Of a stretch of 64,000 nucleotides of DNA, positions 46,296 to 54,457 are shown in pieces; the stretch's first letter is position 1; each line of letters begins with the position of its first letter. The notes beneath the pieces were generated by a model, which was not told where the DNA came from, made no database searches, and worked only from the letters and a program-made list of their open reading frames with translations. Source of the DNA: Rouxiella silvae (GTDB lineage Bacteria > Pseudomonadota > Gammaproteobacteria > Enterobacterales > Enterobacteriaceae); NCBI RefSeq assembly GCF_002093625.1, contig NZ_MRWD01000015.1, positions 29,049 through 93,048 on the forward strand. Reading direction: 5' to 3'. The translations under genes were made by a program, and so were the position numbers.

Positions 46296-47429
46296 ATGCC
46301 ATCTACTTTGTCTGTGATTGAACTGACACAAAAATTGCTGGCTTTTGACACCATAAATCCTCCCGGAAACGAGGAGGACTGCCTGCTGTGGCTCTGCGAT
46401 TATCTTAAAATTCAGGGATTTGAGGTCAGCAAACATCCATTTGGCGTAAGAAGAATGAATCTGATTGCCAGGATAAAAGGCCGCAGTTCAGGCGCTCCGC
46501 TGGCTTTTTCCGGACATCTCGACACGGTGCCGCTGGGCAGTACACCGTGGCAATACGCACCGTTCGGCGGTGATATTGTCGACGGTAAAATTTTTGGCCG
46601 CGGCAGCAGCGACATGAAAGCAGCCGTTGCGGCATTTATCGTTGCCTGCATTAATCAGCGCGAGGCCATTCGCGCAGGCTGCGGCGTCGTGCTGCTATTA
46701 ACGGGAGGTGAAGAAACCGGTTGCGACGGCGCGCGGGCGCTTATCGGCGATCCATCGGTTGATTTACCTCGCCCGGCGGCAGTGATTGTCGGTGAAGCTA
46801 CGGCCAACTACCCGATCATAGGCCATAAAGGGGCGCTGTGGTTGCGCTGCGAAACACAGGGTAAAACGGCACACGGCGCGATGCCCGAACTGGGGATTAA
46901 TGCGATTTACCTGGCCGCCGATGCCATTGGTAAAATACGCAGCTTTGAAATCGGTCCGCCGCATCCGTTAATGAAAAAACCGACGTTAAACGTGGGGACT
47001 GTTCGCGGCGGGCTGAATATAAACTCGGTGCCGGACCACGCCAGCTTTGACGTTGACCTGCGTACTGATCCGAGTGTAGTGCATCCTGCACTGATCAATA
47101 GATTACAAAATCACTTAAGTGACGCTGTAACCATCACTGCGTTGGTTGACCTGCCTGCCGTGCTCACCGACAGCCTGCATCCATGGATCAAGCGCGTGAT
47201 AGACGCCTGCCAACCGCTTCACGCCGAGCCAATTACGCCGCGCATTGTGCCCTATTTTACCGACGCAGCCGTGTTGCTCAACGCCGTGGGTAATCCTCCC
47301 TGTGTTATTCTTGGCCCAGGAGAACCGAACATGGCACATCAAACCGATGAATATTGCGATGTGCAAAGCTTGGCTGCGTGCGTGGCACTTTATCAACGCC
47401 TGATTGGCGAGTTTTCTCAACCAGGCTGA
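46296..47429 (+). CDS. ArgE/DapE-family deacylase (peptidase M20)
   Basis: The 377-residue protein shows the M20 dinuclear zinc site: FSGHLDTVPLG, GRGSSDMKAAVAA, GGEETGCDGA, VGEATAN, and a C-terminal PNMAHQTDEYCD. Family members remove N-acyl groups (acetylornithine, succinyl-diaminopimelate and others). It ends the sigma-54-preceded operon. With the sugar-type importer and PTE-like hydrolase, a deacylation of an N-acyl compound is likely; the true substrate is unknown. Confidence 0.88.
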   Translation: MPSTLSVIELTQKLLAFDTINPPGNEEDCLLWLCDYLKIQGFEVSKHPFGVRRMNLIARIKGRSSGAPLAFSGHLDTVPLGSTPWQYAPFGGDIVDGKIFGRGSSDMKAAVAAFIVACINQREAIRAGCGVVLLLTGGEETGCDGARALIGDPSVDLPRPAAVIVGEATANYPIIGHKGALWLRCETQGKTAHGAMPELGINAIYLAADAIGKIRSFEIGPPHPLMKKPTLNVGTVRGGLNINSVPDHASFDVDLRTDPSVVHPALINRLQNHLSDAVTITALVDLPAVLTDSLHPWIKRVIDACQPLHAEPITPRIVPYFTDAAVLLNAVGNPPCVILGPGEPNMAHQTDEYCDVQSLAACVALYQRLIGEFSQPG

Positions 47430-47878
47430 TAGGCAATTGCTGTTATCCTGCGTTTGTACCCTTTTTTTGCCCTTTTCGCCCCTCACAATAGCGTGATGCC
47501 AGTCGCGCTTTGCGGCTATCAGTCATTTCAATCAACCTGCTGACTCATCTCATCTCATCTCATCTCATCTCATCTCATCTGCAACATTTTCAGGCCGTTT
47601 AGTTCACATTTTAGAATTTTACTAGGCCATTACGTATCACTTGGTTCGCAATAGCACAATTTGCTTAACCCCAAGTAGCATAAGGCTTTCAGCCTATTTT
47701 TTAACTAAATTAACCCAAAAACCCCATAATTAATTACTTTACTTACGAAACCATCTATTCACCCCTTAAAAGAAGTGAATTAACATCCGGGAAACATTTA
47801 TAAATATCTCGATCACAACTCGGGCATTGCGAACCTTTTGATTCAATCACTCTACTCATTTTGTAACTGGAACAGATC
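47430..47878. other. Intergenic region with pentanucleotide repeat
   Basis: The 449 bases contain no convincing gene. The first part is balanced, then comes the CTCAT repeat (47544-47580), then AT-rich sequence up to the GlcG-like gene. Promoters for the next gene were not recognised by consensus. Confidence 0.55.
47544..47580. repeat. Short tandem repeat, about 7.4 copies of CTCAT
   Basis: A perfect pentanucleotide array of 37 bases. It is non-coding and 299 bp upstream of the GlcG/HbpS-like gene. Copy-number variation by slippage is likely; an effect on expression would only be plausible if a promoter lies nearby. Confidence 0.9.
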
Positions 47879-48346
47879 ATGAAACAGAGCCTTCTCTCCA
47901 TCATTTGCGCAGCCGGTGTGCTGTTAACAAGCCCCTGTGTGATGGCTGCGTTGCATCCACAACTCGATAACACCCAGGCTCATCAGGTTATTAACAGTGT
48001 GAAAACCACGCTGGCTCAGCAACACAGCGCCGGCTGCGTTGCCGTGGTCAACGCCGACGGAAAACTGCTGGCATTTGACCGTTTCGACGGTTCTCCTGCG
48101 GGCTGTGTCGACGCCGCTATTGGCAAAGCGCAGACTTCGGCGCTGTATCACGCCCCTTCGTTGAAATTCATGCAACGTCTACAGGGCGGGGAAACAACCG
48201 TGCTGGCTATTCCGCATGCCGTACCCCTGGGTGGCGGTTACCCGCTCACGCTGTCGGGTGAAGTGGTGGGCGCAGTGGGCGTAAGTACGCCAAAACAGGA
48301 CATTGACAATCAGGCCTCTGAAACCGCCGCGAGCGTCTTGAAGTAA
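47879..48346 (+). CDS. Periplasmic GlcG/HbpS-family protein
   Basis: The 155-residue protein has a signal peptide (LLSIICAAGVLLTSPCVMA) and a GlcG/HbpS (DUF336) domain: SAGCVAVVNADGKLLAFDRFDG, IPHAVPLGGGYPL, GEVVGAVGVS. Such proteins bind haem or small molecules and often accompany oxidoreductases. It is 19 bp upstream of the dehydrogenase small-subunit gene, so likely in the same operon. Confidence 0.85.
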   Translation: MKQSLLSIICAAGVLLTSPCVMAALHPQLDNTQAHQVINSVKTTLAQQHSAGCVAVVNADGKLLAFDRFDGSPAGCVDAAIGKAQTSALYHAPSLKFMQRLQGGETTVLAIPHAVPLGGGYPLTLSGEVVGAVGVSTPKQDIDNQASETAASVLK

Positions 48347-48365
48347 CTCTTAACGGAAGAAAACC

Positions 48366-48905
48366 ATGATCAATCTTTCACGCCGCCGAATGGTATTCGG
48401 CACCGCCAGCGTGCTCGCCGTCGGGATTGGCAGCCAGCTGTTAGGAAGCAGTGTGTTTGCAACACCGGCTCACGCCGCCCCGCCGCTGGCTTCGGCCATA
48501 GCTATGCCCGAGAATTTCATGCAGCTTTCAAGAAAATTGACCGCCGTGAGCAACCTCGAACCTCATCTGGGTCAGGCGTTATACAGCTGGCTGCATCACG
48601 ATGAGCTCGACGTTCAGCTCGACGCATTGGCAACGCTGCTCGACGCTCACGGCGGCGTAGTCGGTGAGCCGCTGCATCAGCTGCTCGCCCAGCAACCGGC
48701 GGCGTTAGGCCTGCTGTATCAGCAGCTTGTTAACGGCTGGTATCTCGGCGTAGTCGGCCAGCCAGGCAGTCAGGTGTGCATTGGTTTTGAAAATATTGTG
48801 AGTTACGCGCTGGTCAAAGACAGCGTATTACCCCCGAGTTATGCGGTTGGCGAACCGAACTTTTGGGTCCATAAACCTGACAGCGAGGTGATTACCCATG
48901 GCTGA
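48366..48905 (+). CDS. Tat-exported small subunit of a membrane-linked sugar/polyol dehydrogenase
   Basis: The 179-residue protein has a twin-arginine signal (LSRRRMVFGTASVLAVGIG, cleavage near AHA-APP) and matches the small subunit of FAD-dependent sorbitol/fructose/gluconate dehydrogenases (PGSQVCIGFENIVSYALV). It exports the flavoprotein encoded next, with which it overlaps by eight bases. It acts in the periplasm. Confidence 0.85.
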   Translation: MINLSRRRMVFGTASVLAVGIGSQLLGSSVFATPAHAAPPLASAIAMPENFMQLSRKLTAVSNLEPHLGQALYSWLHHDELDVQLDALATLLDAHGGVVGEPLHQLLAQQPAALGLLYQQLVNGWYLGVVGQPGSQVCIGFENIVSYALVKDSVLPPSYAVGEPNFWVHKPDSEVITHG

Positions 48906-50502
48906 TTCATTACACGCCGACGTCATTGTTATCGGTGCCGGTATCGCCGGTTCCCTCGCCGCAGAAAAAATGGCTAAGGCCGGTGTTTCTGTGCTGATGC
49001 TCGAGTCCGGTCCATTCATCAAGCGCGATGAGGCGGTTGAGTTGTTCCGCCAATCGCCTTTAAAAGGTGATTTCACCGAACCCTATCCGCCAAAACCCTG
49101 GGCACCGCAGCCGAAATTCCAGCCAAAAGATAACAACTATCTGATTCAGAAAGGCCCAGATGTTTATGCCGCGCAGTATCTGCGAGGCGTAGGGGGCACC
49201 ACTTGGCACTGGGCAGGACAAGCCTTCCGCCTGCTGCCTAACGACATGAAAATCAGAACGTTGTACGGCGTGGGTCGCGACTGGCCCATTAGCTATGAAG
49301 ATTTGGAGCCTTACTATACCGAAGCGGAAATTCAGATGGGCGTCTCCGGTGACGACGACTTGGGATCACCGCGATCGGAGCCTTATCCGCTGCCGGGCAT
49401 TCCTCTTTCCTACGGCTTTGAGCGCATCAAACAGCGCGTAGCCCCTTTAGGCTACGTGGTTGGAATCGGTCCGCAGGCGCGTAACAGCATTCCTTACGAC
49501 GGCCGTCCTGCCTGCTGCGGCAACAACAACTGCATGCCGGTGTGTCCGATCGACGCCCAGTATCACGGTGGAATTTCGGCCCGCAAAGCAGTCGAAGCCG
49601 GGGTGCGGGTCATTGCCAACGCAGTGGTGTATAAAATCGAGGCCGACGACAGCGGCAATATCGTCGCGGTGCACTACCTCGACTCACAAAAACAGACCCA
49701 CAAAGTCACCGGCAAACGCTTTGTGCTGACGGCTAACGGGCTGGAGAGCCCAAAACTGCTGCTTATCTCAACCAGCGAAAAGTATCCCAACGGCATCGCC
49801 AACAGTTCCGGCATGGTGGGACGCAATCTGATGGACCACCCCGGCACGGCGGTTGAGTTTCTGGCCGATGAGCCGGTATGGTTTGGCCGAGGCCCTATGC
49901 GTCCAGGCAGTATCAATAACCTGCGCGACGGAGCCTTCCGCGCCGAACGTTCTGCGCTGCGCGTTGACCTAGCCAACACGTCGCCGGTGCGCACCTTAAC
50001 CGAACGTCTTGTTAAACAAGGCTATTATGGCAAGGCGTTAAACGACAAACTGGCGTATCAGGCCGAGCGTTATGTGCTGTTGAACTGCCTGCTGGAAATG
50101 CTGCCTGAGCCAGAGAACCGCGTGGTGCCGAGTAAAACGGAGAAAGACGAATGGGGAATTCCGCGCCTTGAAGTCTATTACCAATTCCCGGACTACGTGC
50201 ATAAAGGCTATGACCAGTCGATGCTCGATTTCCAGAAAATTGCCACCAGCATGGGCGGCACGGAGGTCGTTTACAGCAAGCGTGGCGTATACAACAACAA
50301 TCAGCACATTACCGGCACTATGATCATGGGCAGTGACCCGAAAGATTCGGTGGTTGATGGTGACTGTCGCACCCATGACCACCCGAATCTGTTTATCGCC
50401 GGTACCGGCATCATGCCTTCTGCTTCCACCGTTAACTCGACGTTAACCGGTACGGCGCTGGCGCTTCGCATGGCGGATACGGTGCTGAAAAGCCTGGCCT
50501 GA
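48898..50502 (+). CDS. GMC-family FAD flavoprotein subunit of periplasmic sugar/gluconate dehydrogenase
   Basis: The 534-residue protein starts with the FAD-binding VIVIGAGIAGSLAAEKMAKA, has VGGTTWHWAG, a Cys-rich CCGNNNCMPVCPIDA, and a C-terminal GMC active-site region ending ASTVNSTLTGTALALR. The Cys-rich stretch resembles the iron-sulfur ligands of such dehydrogenases. It oxidises a sugar, polyol or gluconate in the periplasm and passes electrons to the cytochrome c subunit. No signal peptide; co-exported with the Tat small subunit. Confidence 0.9.
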   Translation: MADSLHADVIVIGAGIAGSLAAEKMAKAGVSVLMLESGPFIKRDEAVELFRQSPLKGDFTEPYPPKPWAPQPKFQPKDNNYLIQKGPDVYAAQYLRGVGGTTWHWAGQAFRLLPNDMKIRTLYGVGRDWPISYEDLEPYYTEAEIQMGVSGDDDLGSPRSEPYPLPGIPLSYGFERIKQRVAPLGYVVGIGPQARNSIPYDGRPACCGNNNCMPVCPIDAQYHGGISARKAVEAGVRVIANAVVYKIEADDSGNIVAVHYLDSQKQTHKVTGKRFVLTANGLESPKLLLISTSEKYPNGIANSSGMVGRNLMDHPGTAVEFLADEPVWFGRGPMRPGSINNLRDGAFRAERSALRVDLANTSPVRTLTERLVKQGYYGKALNDKLAYQAERYVLLNCLLEMLPEPENRVVPSKTEKDEWGIPRLEVYYQFPDYVHKGYDQSMLDFQKIATSMGGTEVVYSKRGVYNNNQHITGTMIMGSDPKDSVVDGDCRTHDHPNLFIAGTGIMPSASTVNSTLTGTALALRMADTVLKSLA

Positions 50503-50555
50503 GTCTTCCAAAGGACTGCGGCAGGCCAAAGACGGCTGCCGTATGAGGATGTGAA

Positions 50556-51878
50556 ATGAGAATAAAAATTTTGCTGGCGGCCCTGTTGCCGCTGGCGGCA
50601 GCGGCCAGCGCTTTTGCAGACGACGCGTCGAGTTCGGCCGAAATGATTAAACGCGGCGCCTATCTGGCAACGGCGGCAGACTGTACCGCCTGCCACACCG
50701 CACCGGGTGCGCCTAGAAATGCCGAGTTTGGCGGCGGTTATCCGCTGGCCTCACCTTTTGGCGTTATTTACGGCACTAATATTTCATCAGACAAGCAGTT
50801 TGGCATCGGTGACTGGAGCGACAATGAATTTGTTCGCGCCGTGCGCGACGGCGTGGGTAAAGAGGGACAACAGCTTTATCCGGCCATGCCTTACGATTCT
50901 TTCACCAAAATGACACGTGAAGATGTGCTAGCCATTAAGGCTTACCTGCTTTCACTGCCCGGCGTGCACGCAGCTCCGGCGAAAACTGACCTGTCTTTCC
51001 CGTTTAACCAGCGCTGGGGCATGTCCTTCTGGAAGTGGTTCAACTTTGATAAAGGCACGTTGAAAAACGATCCGTCCAAAAGCGATGACTGGAACCGGGG
51101 GCGCTATCTGGTCGATGCTTTAGCGCACTGCGGCACCTGCCACACGCCGCGTAACTTAACAATGGGCATGGACAACGGCAAAGCCTTCGGCGGTGGCGAT
51201 CTGGGTTCTTGGGTGGCGTTTAACATCACACCGGACAAGAATGCCGGTATTGGCAATTGGTCGCAGCAGGACTTGGTCACCTATCTAAAAACCGGTAACG
51301 TGGCAGGCAAGGCTTCGGCATCTGGCGCGATGGCAGAGGCGATTGAGCACAGCCTGCAACACTTGACCGACGGTGACCTCAATGCGATTGCTACCTATAT
51401 TCGCTCAGTCCCGGCGATAAGTGACGACAGGCAAACGCAGCCGCGCGACCAGTGGGGTAAACCGGCGACCCATGTGTTTGCAGACAGGGCTGATGCGCAG
51501 GCGTTCGATCAGTCCGCTTCTGCCCTGTTTAACAGCAACTGTGCAGCCTGCCACGGTCAGTCTGGTGCGGGTATCGGTAAGGGCTTCCATGCCTATCCGT
51601 CACTGTTTAACCACACGACCACCGGCGCGGCCGACAGCCGTAACCTGGTGTCCGTTATTCTCGGTGGCGTACAGCGTCATATGAGTCAGGGCGAAGTCAT
51701 GATGCCGTCATTTGCCAACCAGCTAACCGATGAGCAGATTGCGCAACTTAGTCAGTATGTCAGCAAGCAGTTTGGGGATCCGGCAGGGGCGACGGTCACG
51801 GCAAAGGACGTCGCCAAGATGCGTAAAGCGGCAGATCTGCCCTATCCACCAAAAGTTGAAGACGGCACTCAGAAATAA
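50556..51878 (+). CDS. Triheme cytochrome c subunit of the sugar/gluconate dehydrogenase
   Basis: The 440-residue protein has a signal peptide (LLAALLPLAAAASAFA) and three CxxCH haem sites: CTACH, CGTCH and CAACH, in three cytochrome c domains of about 120-150 residues. It takes electrons from the GMC subunit to ubiquinone or an oxidase. No clear C-terminal membrane anchor is seen. Last gene of the operon, followed by a terminator. Confidence 0.93.
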   Translation: MRIKILLAALLPLAAAASAFADDASSSAEMIKRGAYLATAADCTACHTAPGAPRNAEFGGGYPLASPFGVIYGTNISSDKQFGIGDWSDNEFVRAVRDGVGKEGQQLYPAMPYDSFTKMTREDVLAIKAYLLSLPGVHAAPAKTDLSFPFNQRWGMSFWKWFNFDKGTLKNDPSKSDDWNRGRYLVDALAHCGTCHTPRNLTMGMDNGKAFGGGDLGSWVAFNITPDKNAGIGNWSQQDLVTYLKTGNVAGKASASGAMAEAIEHSLQHLTDGDLNAIATYIRSVPAISDDRQTQPRDQWGKPATHVFADRADAQAFDQSASALFNSNCAACHGQSGAGIGKGFHAYPSLFNHTTTGAADSRNLVSVILGGVQRHMSQGEVMMPSFANQLTDEQIAQLSQYVSKQFGDPAGATVTAKDVAKMRKAADLPYPPKVEDGTQK

Positions 51879-51910
51879 ATCAGGTTTTTAAGGATTTTTG
51901 AGATGACTTC

Positions 51911-51936
51911 AGGCCGAACATCCGTTCGGCCTTTTT
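51911..51936 (+). terminator. Rho-independent terminator after the dehydrogenase operon
   Basis: AGGCCGAAC/GTTCGGCCT forms a 9-bp stem with a four-base loop, followed by T5. Confidence 0.88.
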
Positions 51937-51937
51937 A

Positions 51938-52296
51938 TTACCCTACGGAACAACGCGGTGTAATAGCTGAACGTAGGGCATTGGTTTCGTTATAAAAAGT
52001 ATTGGCTTCGCGGTAAAGCGTGACGACGTCGCCAATGATCAACAACGTTGGTGTTTCGACGGCATGAAGCTCAATCATCATAGCCAACGTTCCCAACACG
52101 CTGGTCATCACCCGCTGCTCGGGCTGAGTGCCGCGCTCAATAATCGCCACCGGCGTACTGGCAGACAGCCCGTGCTGGATTAAACGCTGGCTAATCATGC
52201 CACTGCTGGCAATACCCATATAAAACACCAGCGTCTGTCGTTCGACGGCCAATGAGACCCAGTCGACATCCGGTTCCCCGTCAGCGCCGTGGCCGG
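51938..52296 (-). pseudogene. C-terminal fragment of uroporphyrinogen-III C-methyltransferase (CysG/CobA)
   Basis: The frame encodes TGHGADGEPDVDWVSLAVE then RQTLVFYMGIASSGMISQRL, TPVAIIERGTQPEQRV and TLLIIGDVVTLY, which is the last part (about 115 residues) of the SUMT domain of CysG/CobA. The N-terminal two thirds are missing. The frame is fused at about 52290 to a remnant of nrtA, pointing to one large deletion. In nitrate-assimilation operons such a gene supplies sirohaem for nitrite reductase. Not functional. Confidence 0.85.
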
Positions 52297-52465
52297 TAGC
52301 CGCTCATGTTGCCAATCTTCATGTTGACCACCATTTGCGGTGGCGGCACCACCACGTTACGCACGTCGTTAAACGGATGAATTCCGAAGTTGGCCAACCA
52401 GTAATACGCAACATCATACCGCCGCCCAAGGCCGCGATTCCTGCGATAAATCGACGGCGCGACAT
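52281..52465 (-). pseudogene. Internally deleted nitrate-binding protein remnant (nrtA/nasF)
   Basis: ATG 52465 starts a twin-arginine signal (MSRRRFIAGIAALGGGMM). After a frame change near 52406, the other frame reads FGIHPFNDVRNVVVPPPQMV and NMKIGNMSGY, which matches an internal region of NrtA/NasF nitrate-binding proteins (PPPQMV..M..GN..G). The sequence then ends in TGA at 52281 and merges with the cysG fragment. So the first nas gene has lost its middle and its end. Confidence 0.7.
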
Positions 52466-52531
52466 CTGTTTTCTCTGGTTTATTGCGGGTCCTTATGGGG
52501 TAACAGCCAAAGTGGCTGATAAATTTCAGGC

Positions 52532-52580
52532 AAAAAAAAGCGTCCTGTTAGCGCTCAGTTTCCTGAACGCTAACGGACGC
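52532..52580 (-). terminator. nas-type leader terminator hairpin
   Basis: On the minus strand a long stem, GCGTCCGTTAGCGTTCAG pairing with CTGAGCGCTAACAGGACGC (a few mismatches), is followed by T8. It lies between the sigma-54 promoter at 52637 and the nrtA remnant. This is the layout of the Klebsiella nasF leader, where NasR prevents termination at such a hairpin. Confidence 0.75.
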
Positions 52581-52636
52581 CTTTATCCGTAATCCTGACT
52601 AAGCCGCCGTTGGCCTAGTACTTGTGTAAAATATAA

Positions 52637-52653
52637 TGCAGCTTGCGTGCCAA
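52637..52653 (-). promoter_or_regulatory. Sigma-54 promoter of the deleted nas operon
   Basis: TTGGCACGCAAGCTGCA on the minus strand matches -24 TGGCACG and -12 TGC with 10 bases between GG and GC. It is followed by the leader terminator and nrtA remnant. The nas operon is known to be NtrC/sigma-54 controlled. Confidence 0.75.
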
Positions 52654-52682
52654 TATAACGGAACCAGATGAGTTTATATAAA

Positions 52683-53335
52683 TCAGTGAGTTATGAAATA
52701 ATGAGTACCACCCAAACCTTTTATTGCACTGTCTGATACCTTTTGCACAACCTGATGGCACACTGCCAGTGCAACGACTCTTAAGGGATTATTCGGTTTT
52801 TTGGCCAATAAATCCGCCACTGCCAGCATCGCTTCGGCGATTTCGGCCAACTTTTTATTTTGGTTCATTGCCATGTCACGCAGCGTTTTGTGGGCATGTT
52901 GCTCACTAAGCCCGTGGTGCTGCATCAACAATCCCTTGAATCGCCGGATTGGCTGACGTGTCGACGGCTTCAAACACCCGCGAGAGATGGCTGTGGATCA
53001 CGTCGCTGTAACAGTTCATCGCCTCAGGTTGGTCAATGGCCCGCGCGGCAATCTGCTGAGGCTGTACAACACGGTGGCGATGCAGCTAAACAGTCGTGAA
53101 GCATTGGCCATAAACTGGCCGCTTTGATCAAGTTGGTCTAATTTATTTATTGGCTAAACGCCGCTCGGCTAGCCCCACCTGATCAGCCCTTTCCCCTAAG
53201 CTGTCGCCATAATATTGACCGTCTGAACAAAGAAAAATGTTGGCCGTTCCTCGCTCACGCTGTAGCACGTGAATATGCTGGCTGGATTTGCCCACTAATT
53301 CGCCCATTTGCAGCAACTGCCTCAGGCAGAGTATT
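52683..53335 (-). pseudogene. nasR: Decayed nasR (nitrate/nitrite-responsive antiterminator)
   Basis: An intact 96-codon piece (52683-52973) encodes an ANTAR RNA-binding domain (FKGLLMQHHGLSEQHAHKTL). Upstream in other frames are remains of the NIT sensor domain: QLLQMGELVGKSSQHIHVLQ and RERGTANIFLCSDGQYYGD, and ARAIDQPEAMNCYSDVIHSH. Stops and frameshifts lie between them, so the gene is broken. NasR binds the nas leader RNA when nitrate is present. With its target operon deleted, the gene has no purpose left. Confidence 0.8.
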
Positions 53336-53345
53336 TCACTGTTTT

Positions 53346-53770
53346 AGAGGCCAATACAAAGTCCAAGGCAGAAATAGTCATCGGTAAAATGGGTCCAAAT
53401 AAGCTTAACCATGTTAAGGGCTAAGCAAGAAACATGCCGAGGTAGACTTCATAAGATGCTGTTATCTATAAAATAAAAAGCCCTACTTTTAGTGTTTATG
53501 AAATTAATAATCGGCATGGCTGGCATCGCTTTATAAATATGATCTAAGGCAGAGTGAATATGTAAAAAGTGGCACTGCGGGGGAATTGCTTGAAACGCGG
53601 CGAGTGATTTCAATAAAAATTTAGCGTCGTGTTGGTTTTACCTTTATCTCCTTACACGTAAACTCACTACAGAGGGTAATACTCTGGGTAATTAACAGAT
53701 TAACTGTTTAATAGTCACTACACTTAAACAGTGTTGCCCCTCAGTTATTACCAAGGGGCAACACTGTTAA
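53346..53770. other. Intergenic region with long inverted repeat
   Basis: About 425 bases, moderately AT-rich, without a convincing ORF. At its right end AACAGTGTTGCCCCT and AGGGGCAACACTGTT (53727-53768) form a 15-bp perfect stem with a 12-base loop, immediately after the stop of the DppF-like gene. It probably ends or protects that operon's mRNA. Confidence 0.6.
53727..53768 (-). terminator. Hairpin at the end of the second Dpp-like operon
   Basis: A 15-bp perfect inverted repeat (GGGGCAACACTGTT arms) starts three bases after the stop codon of the ATPase gene. No clear T-run follows on the minus strand, so it may be a Rho-assisted or mRNA-stabilising hairpin. Confidence 0.6.
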
Positions 53771-54457
53771 CTACGCTTCGCCAAGGACAAAACCTTTCGC
53801 CATCGTCACGTGACGATCGCACATGTGGTCGATGACGTCAGCGTCGTGACTCACCAAAATCATTGTCAAATCGCCAGCGGCCTTCAGCTCGTTAAGCAGA
53901 TTGAGAATTTCTGCCTGAACGGACATATCCAGTGCCGAAGTCGGCTCGTCCAGCAACAGCAGCTTGGGTTTAAGCAGCAGCGCCCTGACAATGGCCACGC
54001 GCTGACGCTGACCGCCCGAAAGCTGATGCGGATAGCGGTGGATAAGCGCGGGGTCTAATCCCACCTGTCGAAAACCTTCCGCAACTTTCTGTTCAATATC
54101 CTGCTCTTTGAGCAGCTTCAGCGGTTCACTCAACGTGCGCAGCAGTTTGTGTTTCGGATGCAGTGAAGCGTAAGGGTCCTGAAACACCATTTGTACTTCA
54201 CGACGTAGCGAACCGGTAAACGGCTTGCCCGGCGTTAAACGGTGTCCCAGCAGCGACATATTGCCGCTCCACTGAGTGTTGAGACCGGCCAACACCCACA
54301 GCAGTGAAGATTTTCCGCAGCCTGAAGGCCCGACCAAACCAAAGCACTCGCCCTGCGTGATAGTTAAATCAACATCGTGCACCACCGTTTTGACGTCGTA
54401 ACCCTGACGGTGCGAAACGCTGAGCTGGTGCAGCTGGGCGATAATTTCCTGACTCAT
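53771..54457 (-). CDS. ABC transporter ATP-binding protein, DppF/NikE type (short)
   Basis: The 228-residue ATPase has Walker A GPSGCGKS, signature LSGGQRQRVAIV, Walker B LLLLDEPTSALDM and the peptide-type MVFQDPYASLHPK. It ends right after the H-loop region (LVSHDADVIDH), so it is about 100 residues shorter than DppF and closer to NikE-like sizes. ATG 54457 overlaps the DppD-like stop by four bases. Confidence 0.9.
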   Translation of the reverse strand: MSQEIIAQLHQLSVSHRQGYDVKTVVHDVDLTITQGECFGLVGPSGCGKSSLLWVLAGLNTQWSGNMSLLGHRLTPGKPFTGSLRREVQMVFQDPYASLHPKHKLLRTLSEPLKLLKEQDIEQKVAEGFRQVGLDPALIHRYPHQLSGGQRQRVAIVRALLLKPKLLLLDEPTSALDMSVQAEILNLLNELKAAGDLTMILVSHDADVIDHMCDRHVTMAKGFVLGEA

